From: Lenzites betulinus
Lineage: Eukaryota; Basidiomycota; Agaricomycetes; Polyporales; Polyporaceae
Direction of reading: 5' to 3'
Length of the DNA stretch: 64,000 nucleotides
Assembly: GCA_022264855.1 (NCBI GenBank)
Contig: JABYQU010000023.1
Location: 124,001-188,000, forward strand
Below are positions 38,943-50,589 of the stretch, in pieces. A model generated the notes under the pieces. The model did no database searches. It was given only the letters and a program-made list of their open reading frames with translations, and was not told where the DNA came from. Each line of letters begins with the position of its first letter. Positions within the stretch are counted from its first letter, which is position 1. Made by a program: the position numbers and the translations under genes.

Positions 38943-39499
38943 GAGGAGTCACTTGAATGGCTAATTGCGCGTTTGGGTGGATATCGAGGAGACGGGAGTC
39001 GAAGTAAACACGCCCGTAGCCCGACCCCTTATAACCCATCGATGAGAGAAGGCTTAGGATGGCAGTTTCGCTGGAGAGAAGCTGATGCATATGTATACAT
39101 AGCCACAGCAGCTCCCTGGCTGTGTCCATAAGCGCACGGTTCTTTGTGTTCTCAATGTCCGCGACAGATGGGCGCAGCATCGCCTTGGCAAGCCGTGATG
39201 ATTGCATGTGGCCAATTTCTATTGCATCCAGAGGGAATAACACAGTGCCGTCGTAGTCGCGAGACCTGGATAGAGAAGTGCTGGCCACGGTAGTAATATT
39301 TGGTGGCGGAGGGAGGAGAACTACGAGAAGGGTTTCGGTGAGGGCGCTTATTGGTAAGTATGCCCAGATACTCGATCACGTGGTGCACGCGTTCAACCGC
39401 GTTAACGCTGAGCTTGCAGCTTAACTTCCTACCCAAGCCCGGATTCCGAGGCACCCTCAATCACCCGACGCTCTATCACTCCTTACAGAGCCTAGGAGC
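38943..39499. promoter_or_regulatory. Divergent intergenic region between DUF6535 gene and ADIP-like gene
   Basis: This 557-bp gap between two divergent start codons should contain both promoters. Minus-strand open frames continue into it but lack an ATG close to the exon and any recognisable domain, so the DUF6535 gene could start further upstream than modelled. Confidence 0.45.
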
Positions 39500-42401
39500 A
39501 TGGCAGCGACGACACCAAAGAAACTCGTTCACTGGGCCCTCAACGTGTCTCTTTCTGACCTTGGCTCGCCATTCTCCGACACCGGCTCTGCCGAGTCTTG
39601 CTCCTCGACATCTAGCCTGCAATATGTCAATTCGCAGCTGCTTGCTCACGGCTTCGTTCACGACTCTGGTCTATGTCTCGATGGGCTCGCAAAGGCGGAC
39701 GCGGACAAGGTGGTCAAGTGTGTGCTGGGCATGCTCAGTCAACGTATAGTGAGTACCCGTCTCGCTCTGCCTACGTCCATTTATGTATCTGCTGTAGGAC
39801 GACATGTCCAGAACAGAGGATCTCACAACCAAACTACGAACGCTCTCCTACGACCACGAGCGCTTGACGTCCATGTACAAGTCGGAAGCCGACAAGGCTG
39901 CCAATGCGGAGCGTGAGATGAACCTCCACAAGTCACGGCTCGCGTCAGTATAACTCACTGCGTCTATGTTCCTACTACAAAGCTGAGTGAATTACATTAG
40001 TACAGCCACCAAGGCTCTCCAATCCTGCGAGAACGCCCACAAACATACTACGGCTGAGCTCCAGCGCACCCGAACAACGTTACATGCCCTCCGTGCCACA
40101 CATCAAACAGAGATCAAGAAATTGGATAAGGAGAAGGAACGCATGGTCGAGCGCTGGACCAAACTCTCAGACTCCCAGCTGAAGGTCGGAAGTTTGCCCG
40201 CGGGAATGACATGCTCAAATCTCCATGTCGTGGAGGCTTCTGACGTGCAGCTACGCGGCAAAGGACAGGGCTTCCTGGAGGTCGCTCTTGACGAGGCTGA
40301 GAACGCGCGCAAACAATTGTACGAGCAGAATAGGAAGCTCCGGGGGCTGCTATTATCCGCCGCAAACGAGCTGCAGAGCGTTCTACATGCGGTCCGCACC
40401 GCTGGTGAAACCGATTCTCTGGAGGAGGTAGGCCACCTCACATCAATTCTAAGCGGAGACCACTCACCGACGGAGTCACAGCCCGTACCTTTCGCTCACA
40501 GCGTCCTGTTCCCTAACCCGCCAACTGAGACTGCCGACGAAACATTCAAATCGCTATTCCGATCCTTGCGAGAGTCTGTGTCTCATCGTGCAGAGCTCAG
40601 TGGTCCGAGCAAGGCATCCTCATCTTCCGCACCTGCACGAGAGACCAAGGTGAATGAAGGTGCAGAAGTCGAGCGCCTTCAAGCCGTGATCGACAAACTA
40701 CGCGCAGACCTCGGTACGTACTAATTTCCAGCACACTTGGAAGTGTGCTCATCACTTTGACAGATGAGGCTCAGAAGCAAGCTGCAGCATCCGCCGCTCA
40801 AGTGCAGGAGCTCTTTGACCGGTTTGTAGAGGAACAAGCACATCCAACAACGCACACATCGGACATGAGCATGGATCTGATAACCGCGCCAGCGAGGGAT
40901 GAAGAACGACAGCTACTCGATGCGCGGTTCAAGGAACTCGAGGTGGAACGCCAGAAGTTCACTGAGGCGGCGGTGCGGCTTGGCAGAGAGAAAGCGGCGC
41001 TCGAAGTGCGTGAATTGCGTTCAACTGTGAACATTGAACTGATGATGATTTGTGCAGGCCGAGCGACTAAACCTCTTGGAAGAGAAGCGGGCCTGGCAAG
41101 TAGACATGATGCTCGCTGAATTGCCCCCAACACCTGCGCCGGGCGCCTCTGTTCCGTCCCCGGCCATGCGCCCGCCTCCATTGCCTGCTGCGCTGCCACG
41201 CACCTCCGCGCGAAAATCCCCACGGAAGCTGAAGAGCAAGGCAGCGAGCCCACGGAAGACCCGCGTTTCGCGACGATCGTCCGGCTTCGCTGCGATCACA
41301 TTGGGTCATATATCTCCCAAGGCGAAACAGAAGGTCGCACCCCCCTTTGAGACCGAAGTTATCCCCTCCGCTGTCGACGTCCCACGCTCACCTTCACGGC
41401 AGCCGCCGGAGTTCAAGACCAGCATGGCCGTGTCGCCCGCACCACCACCACCCTTTCTACCAGGCAGCTTCATATTGCCGCCACCATCGCCCGCCGCATC
41501 ACTACCATCGCGTGAAGGGGGTGGGACGCCCCTCCCACCCATACCGCCACTACCAAGACTCGAGATACCTCCACCGAATGGCGACACCTCGGATGACAGT
41601 ATGGACACATCGCTCGATCCCCCGTCTTCCGGCGCGTCAAGCACGAGCAGTGGCACATCTGGCTCCACACATCGGCCGCCACCTCAAGTACCACAAACGC
41701 CCCTAGTACGACCATTCCCTGTCGCGAAGCCTTTCGCGACGCGCATGATACACGCCTACTCTCCCGTGAAGCCCAGCCCGCTCAGCCGCATCCTCATGCT
41801 CGCGAACTCGCCCGACAGCCCCGAGGGACGAGCGCAGCTCGCGTCGCTCCCAGAGTCCGCGGCAGAGGACAGTATCGACCAGGACGAACCCGCGCCAGGA
41901 CCCGCACCGATCCGGAGCCTCGCAGAGGAACTTGGCGTCTCCGAAGACGATGACAGCCCGTCGCGCGAGAAGTCTGGGGCGAAAGCGGGCGCGCTGGGCA
42001 CCAAGCGCAAAGCGGGCGCGCAGGAGCCTTCGGAGAGGCGCACCCAACCTCTGCGCACCGCTGCTGCGATCAGCAGGGACAAGGGCAAGGGACGCGCGGA
42101 CCCCGCGCCAGGCCCGACATCGCGCGCCCGCGCAGGTAGCTCGCTCGAGAAGGATAACGTCAAACGCGCAAAGCTTTCAAATGGTACGAATGCGGCGAAG
42201 GTCGCAGCGGGTCCAGCCAAGCCTACGAAAGTGGCCCCACCGCCGGGGAGACCTCCGAGCAGTGGTGCGCAGAGCTCGCGGACGCGCACGACGACTGGTC
42301 CCGGCAGTGGTGGCAAGGCTCCTAGTAGGCCGAAAGGCGGCGCGAGGAGGGTGCCGGTGGGTAGTGCGGAGGCTGCTCCTGGCGCGACTTGGCGAGGATG
42401 A
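39500..42401 (+). CDS. ADIP/Msd1-like coiled-coil protein (afadin- and alpha-actinin-binding domain)
   Basis: The N-terminus after ATG 39500 (MAATTPKKLVHWALNVSLSD) leads to YVNSQLLAHGFVHDSGLCLD and KVVKCVLGMLSQR, the start of the ADIP domain found in animal SSX2IP and fission yeast Msd1. Those proteins help anchor microtubules at spindle poles or centrosomes. Long coiled-coil segments follow (LTTKLRTLSYDHERLTSMY; HKHTTAELQRTRTTLHALRA; EKERMVERWTKLSDSQLK; EVERQKFTEAAVRLGREKAA). The last exon is a Pro/Ser-rich disordered tail of over 400 residues with basic clusters (ARKSPRKLKSK, LGTKRKAG). Exons are joined by about five short introns. The domain match rests on recognition of the N-terminal pattern, so a microtubule role is an inference from family. 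Confidence 0.75.
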
Positions 42402-43238
42402 GCGGACTGGTTACTTTTCACTGTCCACGCTTGTGCCAGCATTGTATAATAGCAAGACAAGACCTTGAAGACCTACGTCCAGGCCGCTGGCTGTTGATGA
42501 ATGCGCCCCACAATGAGTGAGTAGCAACGTGACTGATCATCGACATCGTCGCAGTAGAGAAGGTACCTAGGTGATGTTCGTAAACATGCATTAGTGCAAT
42601 TTTATCCTGTTCAAATAGTTTGAACACAATGCTGAACATCTCCACAAAGGCAGAGGAGGATTACTCGGCCATATGACACACTGGTAAGTGTCACTTACAC
42701 TTCCAGATCATCATCTCACATGTTGAGTTTGTTGGCAGAACTAGTATCAGTCCGTAGCGAGTACGGAATCCCGGGGTAGAACACATCCAAGTGGCGCATG
42801 CCAGCAACGACAGCATCCGTAGTAAACAGGCCGCACGCTACTAAGTTAGTAGAGACTCGCAGTCTCCGTGGCAGACTACACCACATAGTAGGGTCTTGAT
42901 GACAGCTGATCGGTGCATGCCACAGGCCGCCGAGTCAGCCACAAGAACATCTCCGACGTCCGTTGGTCACCGCAGCGATAGTCCGCCTCGCCTGCCTAGG
43001 GACACAGGGCATTACCACGGCATGCCCACTTCCGGGTTCAACGTTCATCGTTCAGCGCTGAGGTCGACATGTCGCCCAAGCCACACACCACCGCATGGCC
43101 ATGCGCGGCGTTCTGCCTGACAAGATGCGCCCATCCTGCCGCGCTGCCGCGGTACGTAAGGGCCGATGCTCTGAGTATATCAGGGAGCCTCCCTGGCGGT
43201 TGTGATCCCTCAGACCTTGCTACCCATCCACAACCATT
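42402..43238. other. Intergenic region upstream of the SDR gene
   Basis: No gene was found in these 837 bp. They hold the ADIP-like 3' UTR and the SDR promoter. Confidence 0.5.
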
Positions 43239-44499
43239 ATGTCTGACGTTCGACCTCTCTTGATCGTTGCTGGTATCGGTAATGCGACAGGTTCGTACCC
43301 ATCTACAACCATGCCCTTGCTACTCCCGCTGAAACAACTTTTAGGAACCGGTGCAGCTACAGCGTAGGTGGCGCTTCGGGCAGCAGCGATGCAAACGGCC
43401 TGATTACACATCGTACAGTCGAGTCTTCGCCCAAGCAGGCTACCGTGTTGCACTGACCTCTCGTAATGCGGACCACCTGAAACTCGCCGCCGAACAGATC
43501 AAAGGCGATGGGGGCGAGGTAACCGTTGTGAGACACGGGGCGAGCTTGCAGGCAATGCTAACATCCTCTTGCACAGGTCGCTGTGTTTCCTGTGGCCGAA
43601 TATACTTACACCACCATGACCGACGTTTTCGATGACATCCTTGCCTTTAACTGGCCTTCCTCAGGGCGCACGGAGCTGCGTGTCGCTCTGTGGAACGTCG
43701 GAGCCAACGTCTTCGGCAACTTCCTCACTATCAAGGAGGCTGACATCCAGTCGTCCCTCGAAGTCCATGTTACTGCGGGCTTTGCTTTCTCTCGTCGCGT
43801 TATCTTGGCATTCAAGGAGAACAGCTTGAACGACCTGGGATGCAGGGGAACGTTGCTCTTCACCGGCGCGACCGCAAGCATTCGGGGGAACATTTATACC
43901 AGCGCCTTTGCTGCAGGCAAGTTCGGCATCCGTGCCCTGAGCCAGAGTCTCGCGAAGGAGTTCAACGCAGACAACATTCACGTAAGTGATTGGGCTGTCT
44001 CCGTGTTATATGGTGTCATGTTTCCCAAAACTGATATTTGACTTTGTCCGCAGGTTGCTCATGTGAGTTGCATGACCCTCTTTCTGTCTAGCAGAGTTTC
44101 TGACGGATGGGTGGGACTGCGCTCAGTCTATCATTGACGGCAGTACGTATCACCGCACCGCAGCCTTTGCATCTCATCGACCTGATAAACTTACACAGGC
44201 ATCTTGACGGACCTGTCGCTCTCCCGGCGCACGGGCGCGGCAGCCGAAGCTTGGAAGGCTGACCGCGATGGAAGAATGGATGCCGAAAGCGTCGCAAAGG
44301 TGATCATCTTATTACTCTACTTTCAAACAGACACTAACGTCAGGCTTCGCTCGCGTTCACAGAGCTACCTCTACCTCACCAACCAGGACAGCTCTGCCTG
44401 GACGTGGGAGCTCGACTGTGAGTGCGAATTCGACTAACTCTTCTGAATGATTCTAACCAAGATGGAAACAAAGTGCGCCCGGCCCATGAGAAGTGGTAA
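43239..44499 (+). CDS. Classical short-chain dehydrogenase/reductase with Tyr-to-Phe active site
   Basis: This is an NAD(P)-binding Rossmann protein. ATG 43239 gives MSDVRPLLIVAGIGNATG, and after two very short introns TGAATARVFAQAGYRVALTS, the Gly-rich coenzyme motif. Later come VALWNVGANVFGNFLTI (place of the NAG motif), LLFTGATASIRG with the catalytic-Ser strand, and SAFAAGKFGIRALSQSLAKE, where the Lys is present but the residue four before it is Phe instead of the catalytic Tyr. The last exons read VIIDGSILTDLS, then SYLYLTNQDSSAWTWELDYG and KVRPAHEKW, with stop at 44497-44499. Seven or so exons. It may be non-catalytic or use another acid; substrate unknown. Confidence 0.87.
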
Positions 44500-44824
44500 A
44501 TGTGCGCGCGACGTGTCGCCAAACGGCTCCCGACTCGATTGTACTTGTAGCATCCTTTAAACGAAATCTGTACCTATCGGCCTTTCAGAGCCTGCCGGGT
44601 CTTTATGAACGATTCTTTGCGCTACCTTACATCCTAGTGGTTTATCATGTTTATGCGTCTTGCATAGCACGCGCACCTGGCAGGCAGTCACGTATGCATG
44701 TCCGAGAAGATCGGAGAACCTGCGCCACGGCAAAGGCAGACGCCGATCATTTCGACATTGTCCTCATACCCCCACTTGCACTTCCACCGATACCCCCACA
44801 CGACCGCGGAAGACTTGTGCAGCG
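44500..44824. other. Intergenic region upstream of the ZNF511-like gene
   Basis: This 325-bp gap contains the promoter of the next gene. Nothing else is seen. Confidence 0.5.
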
Positions 44825-46183
44825 ATGGCTTCCTTCAAGCGTGCTAGATCTCCTCAGAACCAGTACGAATCCTCCTCCCCGTCGCCAAGTCCCTCGCCGA
44901 CCCTCAAGGCCGCGCGGACGAGCGCGACCCCGCCCCCGGGCCACACAGGCCACCCGTCCATTTCCGGCCAGATTATTTGTACTCTGCCACCGACATGCAA
45001 TCACCCACATCGATCCACCGTGCTCAGCGGTACGCGCGAGTTGGAAGCACATTACGCGATGTACCATGCGCACGTATGTGAGGAAAAGGGCTGTGGATGC
45101 GTGTTCCCCGACGCGAGGCTGCTGGAACTGGTGAGTGGCTCTGTTGTCGCTCTCTGCTCTTCGGGCGGCACTGTATGGTGTGCCGCTAGGCGAATCCGCT
45201 AGGGAAGATACTGACCGGACTTATGCGTCTGTTATAGCACCAGACCGAATGCCATGACCCTTTGGCCGCAGTGCGCAAGGAACGGGGAGAGAAGATCGTA
45301 CGTGCACGTTTCATACACTTGCTTCATACCGCAGCTCACATCACAATTGCGAATCCTGCTCCAGTTTGCATGCCATCTCGCCTCGTGCCCGCGAAATTTC
45401 TCCTCGCCCAAGACACGCCGGCTGCATCTCATACAGGCGCACGGATACCCGAAAGAATACTTCTTCGCGGTAACGAATAAGGGTGTGGGCGGGCTGCTGA
45501 AGCGGTGGGGCGAGGGCGCGAGTCTATTGCGCCGTCCGTGGCAGCCACGCGAGAACGGCGCTGGCGGCGAAGACGACGAGGACGATGAAGACGAGACCGC
45601 CACGGAGTCAGCACATGCGAAACAGGAGATGGTCTCAGCAGAAGAAGACTCGGACGACGAAGAACAGATCCTGCTCGAGAAGATGCCTATGGACTCCAGA
45701 CCCACTACCCGCTCAGTGGGCCCAAGCGGGGTCACTGACAATCTCGCGAAGGGCAAACAGAAGGCCGCGCAAGCTTCGGAAGACGTCGAAACGCTCACGG
45801 ACTCGATGGACTCGCTCTCGCTCATTCCGTCCTCAATCCAGTTCGGCCGCGGGGCTAAACGCGGCGCACTGCACGGCGCGCGCGGACGCGTCGCACCCGG
45901 TCACGTGCATCGTGGTGGTGCAGGGAGAGGAATCGGGAGAGGCGCGGACGCAGTGGGAGGCGCGCCCGTGGTGGAAACAGATCATTCTATGGCGAACATA
46001 CGGGGGCGCGGGCGAGGTTTCATACGAGGTCCACGCGGCGGATTCCCGCGCGGGTTTCCTAGGGGTAGAGGTATCGGACCCCGTGGGTTCGCGCCAGGAA
46101 ATCGCGGGGCAATGCTCGGTGCTGGACCCGGTAGGGGGTTTGGTCCGGGTCGCGGTGTAAGTAAGGGTAGTACGAATGCTTAA
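44825..46183 (+). CDS. ZNF511-like C2H2 zinc-finger protein with RGG-rich tail
   Basis: There are three exons: 44825-45130, 45238-45297 and 45365-46183. After a Ser/Pro-rich start, Cys/His patterns appear in order: CTLPPTCNHPHR with HYAMYHAHVC, then VCEEKGCGCVFPDARLLELH followed by QTECH across an intron, then FACHLASCPRNFSSPKTRRL and HLIQAHGYPKEYFF. The arrangement, including the closing HGYPKEYFF, matches the ZNF511 family (predicted nuclear, function poorly known). An acidic region (EDDEDDEDETATES) follows, and the last ~100 residues are Arg/Gly-rich (RGRGRGFIRGPRGGFPRGFP and on), a typical RNA-binding RGG composition. Animal ZNF511 is shorter and, to my knowledge, has no such tail. Confidence 0.85.
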
Positions 46184-46564
46184 AGTCAAAGGGTGTTAAG
46201 GTCGAATGCAGAAGGGGGGTTTCAATAGGGTCGATCTAGGTTGTACTGCTCGTTATATAGCTGTGATGCTTGTATAGGGATTGAGCAAGTATGTAGTATA
46301 TACGCATCGGAGGTTATGACATGTTCTCCACAAGAACGAACATATCATGTATTGTTGCTTTAGGTGTCAAGAATTGGCCTCATGAAGCCGACGCTGTTTC
46401 GCGGAACTTTGTAATAGAGCATGAATTGATTGATGGGAGTGTGAATATACAAGTTGTCGCAGTAAATATGCTAAGGATGTCCATGGGAACACTAAAGAGC
46501 GCGAGTACGTGTGCGACGAAGTGTCTCCGCACAGCCGGAAGACGATCGAGCAGAGAAGAGACCT
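46184..46564. other. Convergent 3' region
   Basis: This 381-bp gap lies between the stops of the zinc-finger gene (+) and the beta-propeller gene (-). It is AT-richer than its surroundings. No gene is seen. Confidence 0.5.
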
Positions 46565-48167
46565 TTACCAGTAAGTGGAAACATAGGTGGCCATTCCCTG
46601 CAAGTTCGATCCGTCTACATATGATTGGGCGTCAGAGCGTTGTTCACTCCGAGCACAGACCAGAGGGAGAACTCACGAAGGGGCACGCCGGCAGAACGAG
46701 CGGGACCGCTGACACTGACGGAGGCGATCTGCTGCGCCTTGCCAGGGCCATTGAGCGCAAACACATCGACAACAGTCGCATTCGCGCCAAGGACATAGAG
46801 GTAGCTGCATGGTGTCATCAGTTCGCAGTCCCATCCAGATGCGAATATGCATAGAACTCACTCCTTGCCGTGAATGCTTGCGACCTCACTGTCGATGGGG
46901 GAAGTGCCCGCCGGGACAGCGTACGTCTGAGGAACAGCACAATGTCAATACCACCGCGCTGCCGCCTCGGCGAGAGATGTTGTAGAAACGTACGCCAACA
47001 ACAGTGCCCTTCAAGTTGCTGTCGAGCTGGACCTCGCGAATCGTGTTCCCACCAACGTCAATCCCGAAATAAGTCTTCGTAGCCGAGCTGTACGCCGACC
47101 AGCAAGTCGCCATCTGACCGGCCAACGCCACCGACGAGCCGCGGTTCTTGCCGCTCAAGTCCACGACCGCGTACCCGACACCGGGGTCGGCGATGAAGAA
47201 CGCGTTCTGCTGCGGGATCGGCGTGAGCGAGAACGCGACCATGCCGCCCTGCGCGAGCGGGACCACGCGGTGCTGCGCGGCGAGCGAGCCGTCCGCCTGG
47301 ACGTCCCACGCGGCGAGGTACCCGGGGACGGTCGCGTTGCCCTTGAACGACGCGAGGAGCGTGTGGCCGTCCTCGCTGAACGCGATCTGGCTGACCGTGC
47401 CCGGCGGGCCGAAGGGGGGCGTCGTCTGGTTGAAGCCGAGGTAGCGGAGGGTGTTCGGGACGGGCACGAGTCCGAGCGTCTTGTCGACGCTGTAGCAGAC
47501 GACGCCGTTGATCATGCCGCCGTTCAAGACGCAGAGGCGGCTGCCATCGGCGTTGAAGGTGAGCGAGGAGGGGAACTCGCCCTCGGACGAGACGGGGTCG
47601 CCGAGCGGCTTGATGTTCGTCGGCTTGCGGGGGTCGATGGAGAAGAGCGATACGGTGTTCGAGCCCGACTACAGGTCGCGTTAGAAGGCATCCTATACCA
47701 ACAGAATGTGCTCTTACGTTGACAGTAGCAAGGAGATTCGCCTTGGCCGACGCCTGGATGGCGCCTTGAGAGAACAGGCCGTCGGTACCTGTGTTGCCAT
47801 TGGCGGTCACACCATGCAAACCACGGCCACCGGTAGACACTGCCCTGTCCAACGTCTGCGCCATTCTATGAGCTGCATGATCACGACACGCCACATTCCA
47901 AAGGCGTACCAGTTTACCATCCTGGGCGATAGCAGCCGTGATGATCATGTTCTCTTCTGGCTCATTCGTGATGACTGTAGCATACGCAGAGTGAGCATAC
48001 AGGGAATAAACTGCATTGGAGCTGCAGCACATACAATACGCCGCGCCGTATGGATGGCGCGCAGAAGCACGGGTGAGCATTGTGACCTCGCGACGTTCTA
48101 AAACTCCCGCGGAGACAAGCGTCGCTGCCGAAAGGACCAACGCAAGGAGGTTCGTAGAGAAACGCAT
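46565..48167 (-). CDS. Secreted beta-propeller protein (lactonase / carboxymuconate-cyclase-like)
   Basis: ATG 48167 begins a signal peptide (MRFSTNLLALVLSAATLVSA). Exon 1 continues with VYSLYAHSAYATVITNEPEE and GLFSQGAIQASAKANLLATV. After an intron, the next exon carries repeated blade-like motifs: SGSNTVSLFSID, SSLTFNADGSRLCVLNGG, VSQIAFSEDGHTLLASFKGN, AFFIADPGVGYAVVDLSG and TYFGIDVGGNTIREVQLD. Three further short exons read TYAVPAGTSPIDSEVASIHG, YLYVLGANATVVDVFALNG and HGSNLQGMATYVSTYW, with stop 46565-46567. The pattern fits secreted seven-bladed propellers annotated as YbhE-like isomerases or lactonases in fungi. Enzyme activity is not established for most of them, so I leave function open. 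Confidence 0.83.
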
Positions 48168-48320
48168 CTCGAGAATCGATGAAGTAACGTTAGAATAGGG
48201 CAGGTGTTGTTAAGAAGGATGAGCCCGGAATTAGGGAGAAGCCTCCACGAGACTGAAGATAGAGAGAGAAGGAAATGAGAGGAACCGCGGAGGTGAGTTG
48301 GCGGTGTGCGCCAGGCCCTT

Positions 48321-48327
48321 CTTTATA
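48321..48327 (-). promoter_or_regulatory. Possible TATA box of the beta-propeller gene
   Basis: TATAAAG on the minus strand lies about 155 bp before ATG 48167. The distance leaves room for a 5' UTR of about 120 nt. Confidence 0.4.
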
Positions 48328-48335
48328 TTCCGCCG

Positions 48336-48686
48336 TCATGAGGGTCCCACTGGCATTTCCAAGCGACACATGCTGCGTTGCTTCTGTAGCACAGCCGCGA
48401 CGGCAAGATTATTCGCCATCGCAAATTGAGAGGGGATCAGCGCCATGTTGCGCACTAGCACAATGCCGGACGCCTCGCGGAATTGGTCAAGCGCTGGGAA
48501 GATATTGTCAGCACCCACAAGCGAGTCCTGGGGAATTTGAATGCGGTGCTACATACTCTGCTCATCTTATGCATGCGGTGTTGGGAGGCGCGGATTGCTT
48601 ACAATGAACGGGTATGAGACGGTGTCGGCACGTAGACGTGGTTTTGGCACCGTGATCAGCACCGCTTGAGCAGTACAAGTCTGCAT
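48336..48686 (-). CDS. Small spliced hypothetical protein or 3' end of a decayed gene
   Basis: A two-exon model is supported by splice sites. Exon 1 from ATG 48686 reads MQTCTAQAVLITVPKPRLRA and DTVSYPFI, ending at a GTAAGC donor. After a short intron ending CCCCAG the frame continues DSLVGADNIFPALDQFREAS, GIVLVRNMALIPSQFAMANN and LAVAAVLQKQ, with stop at 48336-48338. The product would be about 90 residues. The amino-acid composition looks like genuine protein, but I recognise no family. The ATG sits inside TATGCAG, which is also a good 3' splice site, so this could be the last two exons of a longer or broken gene. Confidence 0.4.
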
Positions 48687-50589
48687 AGCAAGAGTGCATG
48701 CCTTGTACTATACGCAAAGCTCACCCTGCTACCATGGCACTTGAATGCATGCACACTCAGCGTCCGTGGTCAACGCAAGTGCGGTCGTTTCGTGCGTACA
48801 GCCACCAAGAGGATCATCGGCCGTTGTCGTATCATGCTTGTTTAGGAAAAATGACGGCACGCGGAGCCCGCGTTTGTTCGTCCACATCCCAGGCTGGCCG
48901 GCTGACCTCCGTAGCCCGATCATCAAATTGAACGGACCCAGCAACAGTAGCAGATAACCCACCGTTCAACGGATGGCCCCATAACGGCCTGGCTACAGCT
49001 TGAGATTGCTGAATGTTCAAGTTGAACGTTGAACACCCGGCTTATGCCCGAAAGTTTTCGCCTGCTGCGGCGACTTCAGATTCACCTTTTCAAGGAATCA
49101 CTAGCCCCTGGTCAACTAGCCTAGCGCCACTCGCATCACACATAGAAACATTGATCCATCACGGAGCGGTCAAGCTAGTAGAGGCCTTCCTACTATGTAA
49201 GATGCGACTCACCAGACTCACCCAAGCATTGGTATGACAGCGGGGTCTCATTGCACAAGGATTGAACCTGCAAGCAGAATTCGGATATCCTGTATAATTT
49301 CGATCTGACACGAGTGTTCTCACACCTAGGTGAATGCAAGTGGTGCCTATGAGAGAGAGCTAAAATCAGTGGTGGATGAGAACTCGCGGTTATAGTCGTC
49401 CAGACGTCGAAACAGCCCGTACGACTCACCTGTTCTATCTTATGGAGGTAGCTCCGGAGGAGTGTATGTAACGCCGGTAAGAACCACTGTCTAGTCAAAG
49501 TTCGCGCGCGGCAGCGATTCATCAGCATTCCGCTGCCGGAAGAGGGGAGTGGTAGGAAGAAACTCTATGTCGGGCCACATATGATTCTGGTGCCTGTGTT
49601 CCTGGACCCACCCCGACCGTGGGAAACACAGAGTGAGCTCACATCTCCGAAAAAGACGTACCAGTGCACGGTTGGCAGTCTTACAGCTTGCTAGACACAT
49701 CCACTTCTCCCAAACACACCCCTGCCGTGACGGCGATTCTCGCTGGGGTGACCGTCTAGACGAAGGTACTCATACTCGAACAGAGGCCGCACTTTCTGTG
49801 TCCCCTAGTAGTGACGCTCGTCCAGGAGATCATCATCTCCGAATCATTCGCGCCCCGCCGCATTGCAAGCTTTGGCTACTTACTACCACTGGCACCTCGG
49901 AGTCAACACCATCCTTTATCCAGCTTCGTTCAAACTTCTCAGGTCTCTTTCTTGTGGTGTCGGCGGATGCTAAGGATACAATCAGCTTTAGTGTTGACCG
50001 CACCGCCGAGACTTCGCGCCATCTTCACGGTGGGCTCGGACTTGATGGTGCGGACGCTGTGGAGGAATCCTCGGCGCAGTAGTTTTGTATAGATCATGCG
50101 AGCCATTCGCCTTTAAGAATTACTTCAACTTACTCAAAAACAGTAGTTGGCGCTATGCGGTAAGCTTTCGTCTCTACTTGCTGTCGGTCGTCATGATTGA
50201 AAATATGTAATTAATGCACATCCTTGCAGCTCTGAACGACATGGCATTCCGTGGCTACAACCCGCCGGGGCACGTTTGATGAGGCTTCGCATGTTTCACT
50301 TTCGCCTCTTCTGTGACTATTGTACTCCCTTATACCACACCCCGGCGCTGATGGAAACCCAACACGCCTAACCTATGGGCGCCGGCGCTCCCAGGGAAAG
50401 AGACGGGAATCTGGAGCGTTCGGTACTGTGTTTATTGCCCAGGTTGGTGCTATTGTTGTCTGGCCTGTGCATGAGTACGCAATGTTGGGAGTGGTGCTGC
50501 GTCTCTTTCGTCCTCTTTGGCCTCGCGCGAGCTAGCTCTTCCGCTTCGTTGCCCTCTCTGTATACCCTGACTTTCTACGATCTCATACG
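48687..50589. other. Gene-poor region (1.9 kb)
   Basis: Short frames on both strands were examined, for example minus-strand 49193-49528 with a possible GTGAGT donor near 49430, and plus-strand frames near 49633-50092. None yields a domain or a consistent exon chain. The right end contains the promoter of the membrane-protein gene. Confidence 0.45.

Noticed and set aside
38851..39288. Extra N-terminal minus-strand frame for the DUF6535 gene
   Set aside because: It overlaps the accepted first exon in another frame, lacks an ATG at its start and any recognised domain.
47058..48167. Read-through of the first beta-propeller exon into an Arg-rich 369-codon frame
   Set aside because: After the donor following ATVN the frame is wrong; the spliced frame gives a propeller, the read-through gives only Arg/Pro-rich nonsense.
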